A DNA stretch of 64,000 nt. Origin: CBDCDJ01 sp965215355 (lineage in GTDB: Bacteria > Deinococcota > Deinococci > Deinococcales > Trueperaceae). Position 1 is the stretch's first letter. Every line of letters begins with the position of its first letter. This document shows positions 49,833 through 58,762 of this stretch, in pieces. The DNA is taken from positions 4,244,303-4,308,302 of the forward strand of contig CBDCDJ010000007.1 in the NCBI GenBank assembly GCA_965215355.1, given 5' to 3'. A program made the position numbers and the translations under genes. The notes below the pieces were generated by a model. That model saw only the letters and a list, made by a program, of their open reading frames with translations, was not told the DNA's origin and ran no database searches.

Positions 49833-51560
49833 TCAGCGGTTCATGCGCCGGTCACGCAAGTACCGGTAACCCTGACGCAAAAGCTTGCACTCCTTAGCCT
49901 TCAACCCCAGACCCTTCCGCAAGATTAGCTTGTCACCGATATCGAGCGCAGCTTCCAACTCATTTTCTCTAAGCCGTTCATCAATCTGTCCATAAGCCTC
50001 AGTCAGTTCGGCAGCGGGAATATCTTTGGGTAGGGCGACCAGAACTTTTTTCGCTTCGCTCGGCTCGAGCTTGAGCATGCCGCCGCCCAGGCTGTGACCT
50101 TCTATTTCCGCGCTCAAAAAAGTCAAAGACGTGTACCAGGCGACAACCAGAAGCCTGATAGCGACTTTGTCGTAAAGCTTTTCTTCGGTGCTGACGATGT
50201 GCAGTGAGTTCGGGGCTGGCAGACCGAGCGCGTTGTGAACAAGCCTCGGCGCGCCGCCCGACATGTAGGTTAGGTAGGCGTCCCCGCTTTTGACATGAGG
50301 TACGGAATACCAAGGCTTGCGGTCTCTCACCTTGAAGCGTTTAAGAATACCCTTTTCCAGCCCCTGCTCGAGATAAAGCCGGACGCCCTCGGGAAGTTCG
50401 GTCAAAGGGGTGTCGTCGAGCCTGAGCAACCACTTTCTGGGTTCGGCGTCGTTCGCCCAATCCTCTTCAGTCACACACAACCCGCGAAGGTTGTTGCTGC
50501 GACGAATGCAGCGCTCGAGATACTTTTCTGGAATGTTGAATTCTCGAACCGTTTCTGCCGAGGGGTGAAAAAACTTGTTGTCGCCCGTGACGTAACCGAT
50601 GCCGACTTTTGCCACGCCGCCCAGCGGTTTTACCGGCTCGTCGGCCCCTGACTTTTTTAAAGTCTTGTAGAGCGTGCGGAGCCTGTCGTCGAGCAAGTAT
50701 TCGAGAAGTTTGGTCTGGTGGTTTTTTAGGGACGGCAGTTCCTCGAGCCCGAACCGCCTGACTTCGCCTACAGATTCGAAGCGTCCTGCGAACCGCTCGA
50801 GCTGTCTTTCTTCTTCGACATCGACGAGCGTGAAACAGTTTGTTCTGTGGCCTCGGTCGTCTCCCAAAACGATAAAAGTATCTTCGCCCAGTTTGGGGAA
50901 GAGTCTTTTCTGAAAGGTCAAAACAGTGAGGGCGGCAAACTGCTCGAGCAAATAGTTCAAGACGTTTTTTGCGTAGGCCGCGTGACTCAGCTCGGCGGGC
51001 GCGACCATCGCCAAGCGACCACCGGGCTTTATCAAACTTACGGCGTGGACGAGAAAAGGTGCCCAGGAGCTGGCGTGACCCGGAAGTTCGACGCCGTGTT
51101 CACAAGCGCGCTGAAGCGCGTGAGCCCGCGCTTCTCCCTTAAAGGTTTGGTAACGAATAAAAGGCGGGTTGCCCACCACCGCCTCAAACGACTCTACGGG
51201 GACTCTGGGTCCAAAGTGATTTTTGAAGAACGTATCCGACCTGAAAAAATCGTCGTTCCACAAGTGAAAGATATGGTAGTGGTTTTCGAGCACTCGCCTG
51301 CTCGCTTCAAAAGTTTCCGTGTCAAGCTCAATGCCGAAAATCTGCTCTCTGGGGTCGGCTAGGTTGCCTTGAGAGGCCGACGCTTTTAAAAACTGCCCGT
51401 TGCCAAAGCTCGGGTCGATGACTTTGTAATTCACGTCTTGAACGGCCCAGCGAATCATAAACTCGACGGCGGGGTCGGGTGTGTAATAGGCACCCAACGC
51501 TTTGGCTCTTTTGCCGGTCGGCGCTGAAAGTGGTTTGCCGTCTACTGAAACGCCTTTCAC
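49833..51560 (-). CDS. Solitary N6-adenine DNA methyltransferase (gamma class, Eco57I/TaqI-like)
   Basis: The 575-aa protein has KALGAYYTPDPAVEFMIRW at the N-terminus, SAM motif I VIDPSFGNGQFL near residue 50 and motif IV VVGNPPFIRYQ near residue 130. Motif order and the NPPF tetrapeptide identify an N6-adenine methylase. The C-terminal half (residues 290-560) is the likely target-recognition region. No endonuclease gene adjoins it, so it may be an orphan or the remains of an RM system. The start is a GTG at 51560, five bases after TAGACT (leaderless). Specificity cannot be read from sequence. Confidence 0.88.
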   Translation of the reverse strand: MKGVSVDGKPLSAPTGKRAKALGAYYTPDPAVEFMIRWAVQDVNYKVIDPSFGNGQFLKASASQGNLADPREQIFGIELDTETFEASRRVLENHYHIFHLWNDDFFRSDTFFKNHFGPRVPVESFEAVVGNPPFIRYQTFKGEARAHALQRACEHGVELPGHASSWAPFLVHAVSLIKPGGRLAMVAPAELSHAAYAKNVLNYLLEQFAALTVLTFQKRLFPKLGEDTFIVLGDDRGHRTNCFTLVDVEEERQLERFAGRFESVGEVRRFGLEELPSLKNHQTKLLEYLLDDRLRTLYKTLKKSGADEPVKPLGGVAKVGIGYVTGDNKFFHPSAETVREFNIPEKYLERCIRRSNNLRGLCVTEEDWANDAEPRKWLLRLDDTPLTELPEGVRLYLEQGLEKGILKRFKVRDRKPWYSVPHVKSGDAYLTYMSGGAPRLVHNALGLPAPNSLHIVSTEEKLYDKVAIRLLVVAWYTSLTFLSAEIEGHSLGGGMLKLEPSEAKKVLVALPKDIPAAELTEAYGQIDERLRENELEAALDIGDKLILRKGLGLKAKECKLLRQGYRYLRDRRMNR

Positions 51561-51578
51561 AAGTCAGTCTAACAACAT

Positions 51579-52154
51579 TCACGGGAGTAGAGGGGTCTCA
51601 AGAGCAGTGCGCTTTGACAGCCCGTTCAAAAACGCCGCCAAGCCGACCTCGAACCCGCCCTGCGGGCCGCTGACCCCAAAGAGCCCGGTGCGCCTAAGCA
51701 CCACGAAACCGTGCAAAAACGACCACAAGGCGACCGCGCTGGCGGTGTCGTCCGGGTTCTGAGTGACGCCGCCGACAAGCTCGAGGAACACGTTCCACAA
51801 GTCCTTGAACGGCCCCGGCTCGGCCTGTGCGAGCGGGCGGGGGGCCAGCAGTAAGTCGTAGAGGGCGGGGTGGGCGTGGGCGAAGTCCAGGTAGCTGTGA
51901 GCGGCACTCCGCAACGCCTCTTCCGCGCTTCGGCCTTCACGTGCGCTCTCGAGCGCTTGCCGGAGCGAGTTCGCACTGTAAACGGCGACGGCGGCCTCGA
52001 GTGCGTCCTTGTCTGTGTAGTGACGGTAGAGGCTCGAGGCGCGTATGTTTAAAGCTTTGGCGAGCGCGCGCATTGAGACGTCCTCACCTTTTTCCAAAAG
52101 AGTGACAGCTTGCTCGAGGATGTCTTCGGAACTCGTTTTAGCAGGATAGGGCAT
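51579..52154 (-). CDS. TetR-family transcriptional regulator
   Basis: The 191-aa protein has an N-terminal helix-turn-helix (DVSMRALAKALNIRASSLYRHYTDKDAL, residues 25-52) and a C-terminal TetR_C-like ligand domain (WNVFLELVGGV, ALWSFLHGFVVL). The ATG at 52154 follows TACAGT by eight bases; TTGCAC lies 17 bases further up. An earlier in-frame start at 52235 would cross the operator. It is divergent from a metallo-beta-lactamase-fold gene, which it probably represses through the paired operators between them. Confidence 0.9.
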   Translation of the reverse strand: MPYPAKTSSEDILEQAVTLLEKGEDVSMRALAKALNIRASSLYRHYTDKDALEAAVAVYSANSLRQALESAREGRSAEEALRSAAHSYLDFAHAHPALYDLLLAPRPLAQAEPGPFKDLWNVFLELVGGVTQNPDDTASAVALWSFLHGFVVLRRTGLFGVSGPQGGFEVGLAAFLNGLSKRTALETPLLP

Positions 52155-52160
52155 AAGTGA

Positions 52161-52178
52161 ACACTGTACGTCTTGACA
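52161..52178. promoter_or_regulatory. Operator copy 1 of the TetR regulator
   Basis: ACACTGTACGTCTTGACA, matching 52219-52236 at 16 of 18 positions. It overlaps the -10 box of the tetR-like gene. Confidence 0.65.
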
Positions 52179-52218
52179 AGTTGAAGTGCAAGGTCTATAG
52201 TTCCTCTTATGAAGACTA

Positions 52219-52236
52219 ACACTGTGCGTCTTCACA
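52219..52236. promoter_or_regulatory. Operator copy 2 of the TetR regulator
   Basis: ACACTGTGCGTCTTCACA lies between the TATAGT -10 box (about 52195-52200) and the start of the metallo-hydrolase gene. It contains TGTG-n6-CACA and is part of a wider TGAAGAC...GTCTTCA inverted repeat. Confidence 0.65.
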
Positions 52237-52249
52237 GAAAGAGGCTCTT

Positions 52250-52969
52250 ATGAAAGTCCACCTGCACGGCCAAAACTTGTACCGGCTCACCCGCTACCTC
52301 GCTTTCAACAGCTTCCTCGTTCGCGAAGACGACGGGCTTACTGTGGTCGATACCAACATGGGCGGCAACGCGCCCCGCATCCTGACAGCGGCCCAAAACC
52401 TCGGCTTGCCGATAAAGCGCATCGTGCTGACCCACTCGCACCTGGACCATGTCGGCAGCCTCGACGCGCTGCACGCACTCGTGCCCGAAGCGGAAGTGCT
52501 CGTTTCCGAGCGTGAGGCGCGCTTTTTGAAGGGTGAACGTGTCCTCGACTCGGCGGAGCAAAAGCCGGGGGCCAAACTGCGCGGCGGCTACACCACTTGC
52601 AAAACCGTCCCGACGCGCTTGCTGTATGACGGCGACACGGTCGGCTCGTTGCGGGTCGTGGCTTCTCCGGGCCACACGCCCGGCCACATCACGCTGTTCG
52701 ACCCGCGCGACGGCACGCTGGTGGCGGGGGACGCTTTTCAAACGCAAGCGGGCGTCGCGGTCGCCGGGCAGGTTCGCCCTTTGTTTCCGTTGCCCGCTTT
52801 CGCCACGTATCACGGCCCCACGGCTTTGGAGAGCGCCCGCCGACTGGTTGCTTTAAAACCCACGCGGCTCGCGGTCGGTCACGGCGGGGTGCTCGAGCAC
52901 CCCGTCCCGGCGATGAAGCGAGTCATCGAAAAGGGCGAACGGAATGCCGACCGCTTACACCTTGCTTAG
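52250..52969 (+). CDS. Metallo-beta-lactamase-fold hydrolase
   Basis: The 239-aa protein has the binuclear metal motif LTHSHLDHVGSLDALH near residue 62, further ligands in ASPGHTPGHITLF and LVAGDAF, and a final GHGG. It belongs to the glyoxalase II/lactonase-like group; the substrate is unknown. GAAAGAGG precedes the ATG. It is controlled by the divergent TetR-type regulator and is convergent with an SDR gene whose stop overlaps its own. Confidence 0.9.
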   Translation: MKVHLHGQNLYRLTRYLAFNSFLVREDDGLTVVDTNMGGNAPRILTAAQNLGLPIKRIVLTHSHLDHVGSLDALHALVPEAEVLVSEREARFLKGERVLDSAEQKPGAKLRGGYTTCKTVPTRLLYDGDTVGSLRVVASPGHTPGHITLFDPRDGTLVAGDAFQTQAGVAVAGQVRPLFPLPAFATYHGPTALESARRLVALKPTRLAVGHGGVLEHPVPAMKRVIEKGERNADRLHLA

Positions 52970-53697
52970 AAAATCGGCTCCGACATCGGCCGCATCCCGA
53001 TGAGCATGACGCGCGACTTGGCAGGTTGTTTGGCGGCGAAGACCACGGCGTCGGCGACGTCTTCGGCTTCCAACATCTCGTCCAAATAGTCCGCCCCTTC
53101 TTCCCGGCCCGTGCCGATGGCGAAACTCGTGTGGACGCCGCCCGGCGCGATGACGCTCACCTTGACGCCGCGCTCGCGCACCTCGTGGTCCAGGGCCTGA
53201 CAAAAGCCGACCTGGGCGAACTTCGTCGCGCAGTAAATCGCCTCGTTGCCGAAGCCGTGCAAGCCCGCCTGCGACGACACGGTGATAATCGAGCCGCTGC
53301 CGCGCGCCAGCATCTCGGGCAGAAACGCCCGCGTGCAAAGAATCGTGCTGCGGACGTTCGTGTCCATCATCCAGTCGTAATCTTCGGCACTCATTTCATC
53401 GAAGGGACCGTACTTGCCGACGCCCGCGTTGTTCACCAGGATGTCGATATGGTCAAAGGCCTCGAGCGCCCTGGTTTTCAAGTTAGCGATGTCCGCGTCC
53501 CGGCTCAGGTCGGCGGCTACGGCGAGGCTTTTGACGCCGAGCGTTTTCAGTTCCTCGCTCAGCTCCTGCAACTCGGTCTCGTTCCGGGCGGTGAGAACGA
53601 CGTTCGCGCCTTCGCGGGCCAAGGCCAGCGCCGAAGCCCGGCCGATACCCCGGCTCGCACCGGTGACGACGGCGGTTTTGCCTTGTAAGTTTGCCAT
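52966..53697 (-). CDS. Short-chain dehydrogenase/reductase
   Basis: The 243-aa classical SDR has TGASRGIG, NNAG, Ser in VSSQAG and YCATK. The TARNE after strand 2 favours NADP. The sequence (ALAREGANVVLTARNETELQ) resembles FabG-like reductases with broad specificity. It is monocistronic; its last four bases overlap the end of the convergent metallo-hydrolase gene. The 53698-53880 interval upstream of it holds only a weak hairpin (AAGGTGG/CCACCTT at 53738-53759). Confidence 0.88.
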   Translation of the reverse strand: MANLQGKTAVVTGASRGIGRASALALAREGANVVLTARNETELQELSEELKTLGVKSLAVAADLSRDADIANLKTRALEAFDHIDILVNNAGVGKYGPFDEMSAEDYDWMMDTNVRSTILCTRAFLPEMLARGSGSIITVSSQAGLHGFGNEAIYCATKFAQVGFCQALDHEVRERGVKVSVIAPGGVHTSFAIGTGREEGADYLDEMLEAEDVADAVVFAAKQPAKSRVMLIGMRPMSEPIF

Positions 53698-53880
53698 GTT
53701 GTGCTCCTAACTCAAGCTTGGTTTCTGCCCTTGACTCAAGGTGGCTTACGGACCACCTTAACCGCTGCGCCGGTCGAGCGTTGCATCGTCGGCTTCTTTG
53801 CAGCTGTCGTCTTCAACCACAGCGTCTACCGTTTGAAAGAACACCCGGACCGTGCCAACAGGCTGGGCCTGGGGTCTCCG

Positions 53881-54726
53881 TCACCCGCCGGGCTGGTTTG
53901 AGCTTTGCGGTTGTTCGGACGCCTGGTTGGGTAACTGCTCCAACAGCCGGGCGCGTTCAAGCAGGGGCTCGAGGCCCGTCAGCATTTCCCTCAACACCAA
54001 AGACGCCTCGTCGTTGCGGGGTCTGTCGACCACGACGATAAGGTCGCCGCCGGCGCTGCGCCAGCGGCCCACCGTTTTCGGGCCTTGGTCCGAGCGAACG
54101 GTGATGACCGACGCCTTGCCCGTCGGCAGGGCGTCGACCGCCCACGACGCCGTGTTGCCGACAGGTGCCACCTGGGTCGTGTCAGGGCTGCTGTAGCGTG
54201 GCGCGGCAAAACGGTGGTCTTGTAACCCAGCGATGACGACCGCGTTCGCTTGCAACAGGTCGCGCAGTTCGGCGACGGCCTTTTGCAACAGCGCGTCCGG
54301 CTTTAGGGGTCCGCTCAGGCTCGACAGGGCGCGGCGCAGCGTGAACTCGCGCTGCGCCCGTTCCGCCTCGAACGCCAAACGCGTCGCCCGGGTCGAAGCG
54401 TTGCGGAGCGCCAGCATCAGCGCGCCGACGAGCAAAAACGAAAAGGCCGACAAGCCGCGGTTCAAAAGCGCCAGGGTGTCGTAACCGCCGGTGGAGACCG
54501 CGTTGACGTAGGCGGCCAACACGTTGTTGACGAGCGCCAACAGAACCATGCTTACGGTCAAGCGGCGGGACAAGGCCAGCCCCGACAGCGCGACGGGAAT
54601 GTCGTAAACGATGGCGACGACGAGCGCTTGCGGAGAGGACAAGTCGACGACGAGTCCGCCGAACAAAAGCGCCACGCAAAGAATGCCGACGCGCAGCGTG
54701 CGGTCGGGTGGGTCGAAAACAGCCAC
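53881..54726 (-). CDS. Membrane protein with cytoplasmic GAF-like domain, third gene of the ktr operon
   Basis: The 281-aa protein has four or five predicted membrane helices (residues 10-110), a short charged linker helix (RATRLAFEAERAQREFTLRRAL) and a C-terminal domain of about 130 residues with GAF-like strands (ANAVVIAGLQDHRFAAP, GDLIVVVDRPRNDEASLVL). This is the architecture of a sensor histidine kinase input module without the kinase. The gene begins 12 bases after ktrA. It could sense turgor, ions or a ligand and modulate KtrAB. This is inference; no close family is recognised. Confidence 0.6.
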   Translation of the reverse strand: MAVFDPPDRTLRVGILCVALLFGGLVVDLSSPQALVVAIVYDIPVALSGLALSRRLTVSMVLLALVNNVLAAYVNAVSTGGYDTLALLNRGLSAFSFLLVGALMLALRNASTRATRLAFEAERAQREFTLRRALSSLSGPLKPDALLQKAVAELRDLLQANAVVIAGLQDHRFAAPRYSSPDTTQVAPVGNTASWAVDALPTGKASVITVRSDQGPKTVGRWRSAGGDLIVVVDRPRNDEASLVLREMLTGLEPLLERARLLEQLPNQASEQPQSSNQPGG

Positions 54727-54738
54727 GAACGCCGACGC

Positions 54739-55398
54739 CTAGCGCTTCAAGTGCTTGCGCAGTTTGGCGATGCCGTCGTTGCTGCCTATCAGCACGATGC
54801 GGTCGCCCGGTTCAAGGACGAAGTCCGCCCCCGGCGTGACTTGAAGCTGGCTTTCGCGATAAACCGCGATGACCTGGACGCCGAAGCGGTTGGGCAGGCG
54901 CAGGTCGGCAAGGCGTCCGCACAGGTTGGCCTGCGTCTCCAGTTCGACGACGCCGTGGTCCTCGCCGAGGTTGAAGGCGTCCACGATGTCGGGTGAGACG
55001 AGCTGACGCGCCAAACGCGTGCCCATGTCGTGTTCGGGCCGAACGACCTCGTCGGCCCCGACGCTCGCCAGCACTCGAGCCGCCAACTGGCTGTTGACCT
55101 TGCAGATGACGTGCCGCGCGCCGCCGCTCTTGGCCGCCACCGTCGCCAAAATGCTCGCCTCCAAGTTGCTGCCGATGGCGACGACGACGTAGTCGAAGGT
55201 GTTGACGCCGAGCCGGGCGAGCGCCGCCTCGTCGGTGGCGTCCAGCAAGGCCGCGTGGGTGACGCTGTTCATGACGTCCTGCAGGGCGTCCTCGTTTTCG
55301 TCGACGACGACGACCTCTTGCCCTAAGTCGTAGAGCGTCTGGGCGACCGCCGAGCCGAAGCGGCCCACCCCGATAATTAAAAACTGTTGCGCCGCCAC
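54739..55398 (-). CDS. ktrA: Ktr/Trk potassium uptake regulatory subunit
   Basis: The 219-aa cytoplasmic RCK protein has a Rossmann motif IIGVGRFGSAVAQTLYDLG, the ribose-binding VVDENEDAL and HAALLDATDEAAL. A TrkA_C domain occupies residues 140-219 (GADFVLEPGDRIVLIGSND). It binds nucleotides and gates the KtrB channel. It starts three bases after the ktrB stop codon. A single RCK unit points to KtrA rather than the double-unit TrkA. Confidence 0.92.
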   Translation of the reverse strand: MAAQQFLIIGVGRFGSAVAQTLYDLGQEVVVVDENEDALQDVMNSVTHAALLDATDEAALARLGVNTFDYVVVAIGSNLEASILATVAAKSGGARHVICKVNSQLAARVLASVGADEVVRPEHDMGTRLARQLVSPDIVDAFNLGEDHGVVELETQANLCGRLADLRLPNRFGVQVIAVYRESQLQVTPGADFVLEPGDRIVLIGSNDGIAKLRKHLKR

Positions 55399-55401
55399 AG
55401 G

Positions 55402-56757
55402 TTAACCGATGGTCACGTCTTCGGTAGGGTAGCGGATGGTCCGGTCGGGTTCCTCTTCGACGAGGGCCAGCGCAAAGGTGATGAGGCCCACACGTCCTAA
55501 GTACATGAGCACGATGATAACCCACTTTCCGAACGCGCTCAGCTCCGCGGTGACGCCCAAAGACAAACCCACGGTGGCGAAGGCCGAGACCGCCTCGAAA
55601 AGCAGGTTGAGCAACCCTTTGTCGGCGTCCGAAACGGCCAACAGAGTTACCGCTGCGCCGATGGTCATCGCCGCGCCGAAGGCGATGACGCCCGCCCGCA
55701 CCACGGTAAAGAGCGCCACGCGCCGCCCGTACAGGTTCAGTTCGCCCTTGTTACGAATAACCGCCCAGGCGCTGCCCAGCAGCACGACGAAGGTCACCGT
55801 TTTGATACCGCCCCCGGTCGAACTGGGGTTTGCGCCGATGAACATGAGCAAGATGGTCATGACCAGGCTCGCCGTCGTCATCTGGCTGTAGTCGAGGGTG
55901 TTAAAGCCGGCGGTGCGCGGCACCACCGCCTGAAACAAGCTGCCGAGCAGCTTGCTGCCCAAAGGCAACGGGGCCAGGGTCGCCGGGTTGGCCCACTCGA
56001 GCACGGTGATGAACACCAGGGCCCCGGCGATAAGGACCACGGTCGACACCAGCACGAGCTTGCTGGTCAAGCTGAAAGGGGTACGGCGGCGCTCGCGGAG
56101 GCGCGCAAAGATGTCCAGGATGACGACGAACCCCAAGCCTCCCAGGACGATGAGGGCGATGACCGTAAGGTTGACGAGGGGGTCGCCGACAAAACGCGTC
56201 AAACTGTCGGGGTAAAGTGCAAAACCGGCGTTGTTGAACGCGCTGATGCTGTGGAAAAGCGCGTAAAAGACCCCGTCCGAGGCGCCGACGGTTTGCGCGA
56301 ACCGCGCGTAAAGCAAGGCGGCGCCGAGCAACTCGGTCGTCAACACCACGACAAAGATGTTGCGCACGAGCCGTACCACCCCCCCGACCTGAAGCGCGTT
56401 GACCTGGGCCTGCAGCCGCATCCGCTGGCTGAAACCGACGCGGCGGCGGGTCGCCAAGGCCAGCAGCGCCCCCAGCGTCAAGATGCCCAAGCCGCCCGCT
56501 TGAAAAAGCACCATGATGACGAACTGCCCCAGCCGGTTGTAGGCGCTGCCCGTGTCCACCACCACCAGCCCGGTTACGCAAACCGCGCTCGTCGCGGTAA
56601 ACAGGGCGTCCAACACGCTGACCCGGAAACCGGGGGCGTGGGTGACGGGCAGCGCCAAAAGCAGCGTCCCCGCAGCTATCGCGCCCAAAAACGACAACAC
56701 GATGAGTTGAGCCGGGGTCAGGCGGCGCGGCTTGAACAGGGAAGACGATTCAGCCAT
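55402..56757 (-). CDS. ktrB: Ktr/Trk potassium uptake membrane subunit
   Basis: The 451-aa integral membrane protein has fourfold pore repeats: TSAVCVTGLVVVDTG, SISAFNNAGFALYPD, NPSSTGGGIKTVTF and SAFATVGLSLGVT, each with the selectivity-filter Gly. It imports K+, driven by the membrane potential or Na+. It is the first gene of the operon ktrB-ktrA-sensor-like protein. A long interval (56758-56995) lies upstream, with a short tandem repeat. Confidence 0.93.
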   Translation of the reverse strand: MAESSSLFKPRRLTPAQLIVLSFLGAIAAGTLLLALPVTHAPGFRVSVLDALFTATSAVCVTGLVVVDTGSAYNRLGQFVIMVLFQAGGLGILTLGALLALATRRRVGFSQRMRLQAQVNALQVGGVVRLVRNIFVVVLTTELLGAALLYARFAQTVGASDGVFYALFHSISAFNNAGFALYPDSLTRFVGDPLVNLTVIALIVLGGLGFVVILDIFARLRERRRTPFSLTSKLVLVSTVVLIAGALVFITVLEWANPATLAPLPLGSKLLGSLFQAVVPRTAGFNTLDYSQMTTASLVMTILLMFIGANPSSTGGGIKTVTFVVLLGSAWAVIRNKGELNLYGRRVALFTVVRAGVIAFGAAMTIGAAVTLLAVSDADKGLLNLLFEAVSAFATVGLSLGVTAELSAFGKWVIIVLMYLGRVGLITFALALVEEEPDRTIRYPTEDVTIG

Positions 56758-56868
56758 GCGTCAAGGCACCATTGTAGTCAGAAGTCGGACCGAAAAGAAA
56801 GAGAACATCAACCCTGAGGGACCCAGCTTGTTTTGCCAGGTTTTGTCAGAGACGAACGGTGAGGCGGG

Positions 56869-56896
56869 TGTCAAACAACGGTTGTCAAACAACGGG
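56869..56896 (+). repeat. 14-bp tandem repeat upstream of ktrB
   Basis: TGTCAAACAACGG occurs twice at a 14-base period, each unit containing the half-palindrome TTGTCAAACAA. It could be a regulator site; nothing else is recognised between 56758 and 56995. Confidence 0.5.
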
Positions 56897-56995
56897 TTTG
56901 GCAACAGTCGGTTTTTGAGGGGTGTCGGTTTGTCACTCCTACTCCTTTCATGACGTCACGCTGAAGGTAAAACTTCGGCAGTCGCCCGTCAAGAA

Positions 56996-57934
56996 TCATT
57001 GGGTCAGTCTTCCAGCCCGTTCTGCGGCGGCCGGCTTGCCCCCTCGAGCCCACTCCTCGCGCAGACCGAAAATGGCCTCTTCTTTCGCTTTCGCCTCGAC
57101 TTCTATCCAGGTCACCTCCCGAAACGCGCTCGGCACCTCCGTAATCAGGTCGCTGTGTTTGGCGTCGCCCACCCCGGCGCGGCCGTTGGAGAGGTGGACG
57201 ACCTGCCAGTCGGGCGGCTGCCAGGTGGCGCGGGCGAGGCGGGTGTACTCTGCGACGCTTTTATCTTCCAAACTGTTCAAGCCTTCACTTACGACGTGGT
57301 GGTGCGCGTCGAAGACCATCGGCACACGCGCGCGCTCGCACACGTCCAGAATCGCGGCGGCGTTGTAAGCGTGTTCGTCGTTTTCTAAAGTCAGGCGGCT
57401 GCGTACAGGCTCGGGCAAAGCGTTGATGGTCTCGACGAGTTCGTCCCCCCGCCCGCCCTTGCCGCCGTGGATGTTGACGCCCGCCCAGGTGCTGCGCGGC
57501 AACCTCAGGCGGTCGAAAATGAGGGCCTGGTTTTCCAGTACCTGTACACTGTTGACAACGACCTCGGGCCGCAGTGAGTTGAGGACGACGTACTGCTCGG
57601 GGTGGACGAGCACGCGCACGCCCAGCGCGTCGGCCTGGGGGCCGAAAATTGCCATGTCGTCTTTGAGCGTGTCCAACACCGCCCGCCCTATCCCGTCCTC
57701 CCAGTCGCTTAAAGGAAACAGGTTGGTGTTGACGCGGTAAAGCCGGATGGTGTGGTCACGGCAAAACTCTAAAGCCTTGAACAGCACGCCTAAGTTGTGC
57801 CGGTAGAGTTCATCCAGCAGCGCGTAACGCTCAGCCGTACCAAAGGACAAGTAGCGCGTCCGCGTGACCGTGCGGTAGCGCACCGCGTCGCTTTTGGTGA
57901 TGCAGACGAGGCCGAAGTGGGGGGGCTCGGTCAT
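56996..57934 (-). CDS. uvsE: UV damage endonuclease
   Basis: The 312-aa TIM-barrel nuclease of the UVDE family incises 5' to pyrimidine dimers in an alternative excision pathway known from Deinococcus. It has FGLVCITKSDAVRYRTVTRT at the N-terminus, FPLSDWEDG, VHPEQYVVLNS, VNIHGGKGGRGDEL, LTLENDEHAYNAA and VFDAHHHVV, which supply the metal ligands and the modified Lys. It uses an ATG start at 57934 and is monocistronic. Confidence 0.95.
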   Translation of the reverse strand: MTEPPHFGLVCITKSDAVRYRTVTRTRYLSFGTAERYALLDELYRHNLGVLFKALEFCRDHTIRLYRVNTNLFPLSDWEDGIGRAVLDTLKDDMAIFGPQADALGVRVLVHPEQYVVLNSLRPEVVVNSVQVLENQALIFDRLRLPRSTWAGVNIHGGKGGRGDELVETINALPEPVRSRLTLENDEHAYNAAAILDVCERARVPMVFDAHHHVVSEGLNSLEDKSVAEYTRLARATWQPPDWQVVHLSNGRAGVGDAKHSDLITEVPSAFREVTWIEVEAKAKEEAIFGLREEWARGGKPAAAERAGRLTQ

Positions 57935-57988
57935 TCGTCTACTCTACCTCGGCACCCCGTCTTTCTTGCCCCTTTATCCCCAACCCCG

Positions 57989-58762
57989 TCACCCCTGCAA
58001 TAACGACTGCGCTCCGTCTATCCACACGGGCGTGCCGGAGATGTGCTTGGAGGCGTCCGACGCCAAAAACAGCACGAGGTCGGCGACCTGTTCGGCCGAG
58101 CCCGGCTCGCCGTCGGTTAAAGGAATTTCGCCCTCGGGGTACTCGGCGGGTTCCTTGACGGTTTCTAAGTCGCGCTTCGTCGTGCTCTCGGAAATGTCGG
58201 TCGAAATCGCGCCGGGACAAATCGCGTTGACGCGTATTCGGTGTTTGGCAAGCTCCAAGGCCGTCATCTGCATAAACGCGAGCTGTCCCGCCTTGCTGCA
58301 CGAGTAGGCGGTCGCGCCGGTGTTGCTGAACGTGCGCGTGCCGTTGATGGACGCCGTGATGACGACCGAGCCGCCGCGCTCTTTCAACAGCGGCAGGGCG
58401 TGCTTGACGGTCAAAAAGGTGCCGGTGAGGTTCACGTCGAGCGTACGCCGCCACTCGTCCAGCGCCAGTTCGTCCAGCGGTGCCCACACCCCGTTGATGC
58501 CCGCGTTGGCGAAGACCACGTCGAGCCGGCTCCAAGTATCAGACACTTGCTGGTAAGCGCGTTTCATGTCCTCTTCTTGGGACACGTCCGCGGTGATGAC
58601 GAGGGCGTCTTGCCCGATGTCCTCGGCGACTTTTTTGAGGTCAGTCTCGTCGACGTCTAAGAGCGCGACCTTCGCGCCCGCCGCCGCCAGCCGCTTGGCG
58701 CTCGCCGCGCCGATGCCCGCGCCCGCGCCGGTTACGACGGCGACTTTACCTGTCAAGTCCAT
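57989..58762 (-). CDS. Short-chain dehydrogenase/reductase
   Basis: The 257-aa classical SDR has TGAGAGIG, an Asp after strand 2 (LLDVDETDL) favouring NAD, NAG in FANAGING, Ser in ITASING and YSCSK. The end GTPVWIDGAQSLLQG is typical. It starts 17 bases inside the end of the upstream EndoIII-like gene, so the pair is co-translated, although no functional link between the two is obvious. Confidence 0.88.
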   Translation of the reverse strand: MDLTGKVAVVTGAGAGIGAASAKRLAAAGAKVALLDVDETDLKKVAEDIGQDALVITADVSQEEDMKRAYQQVSDTWSRLDVVFANAGINGVWAPLDELALDEWRRTLDVNLTGTFLTVKHALPLLKERGGSVVITASINGTRTFSNTGATAYSCSKAGQLAFMQMTALELAKHRIRVNAICPGAISTDISESTTKRDLETVKEPAEYPEGEIPLTDGEPGSAEQVADLVLFLASDASKHISGTPVWIDGAQSLLQG

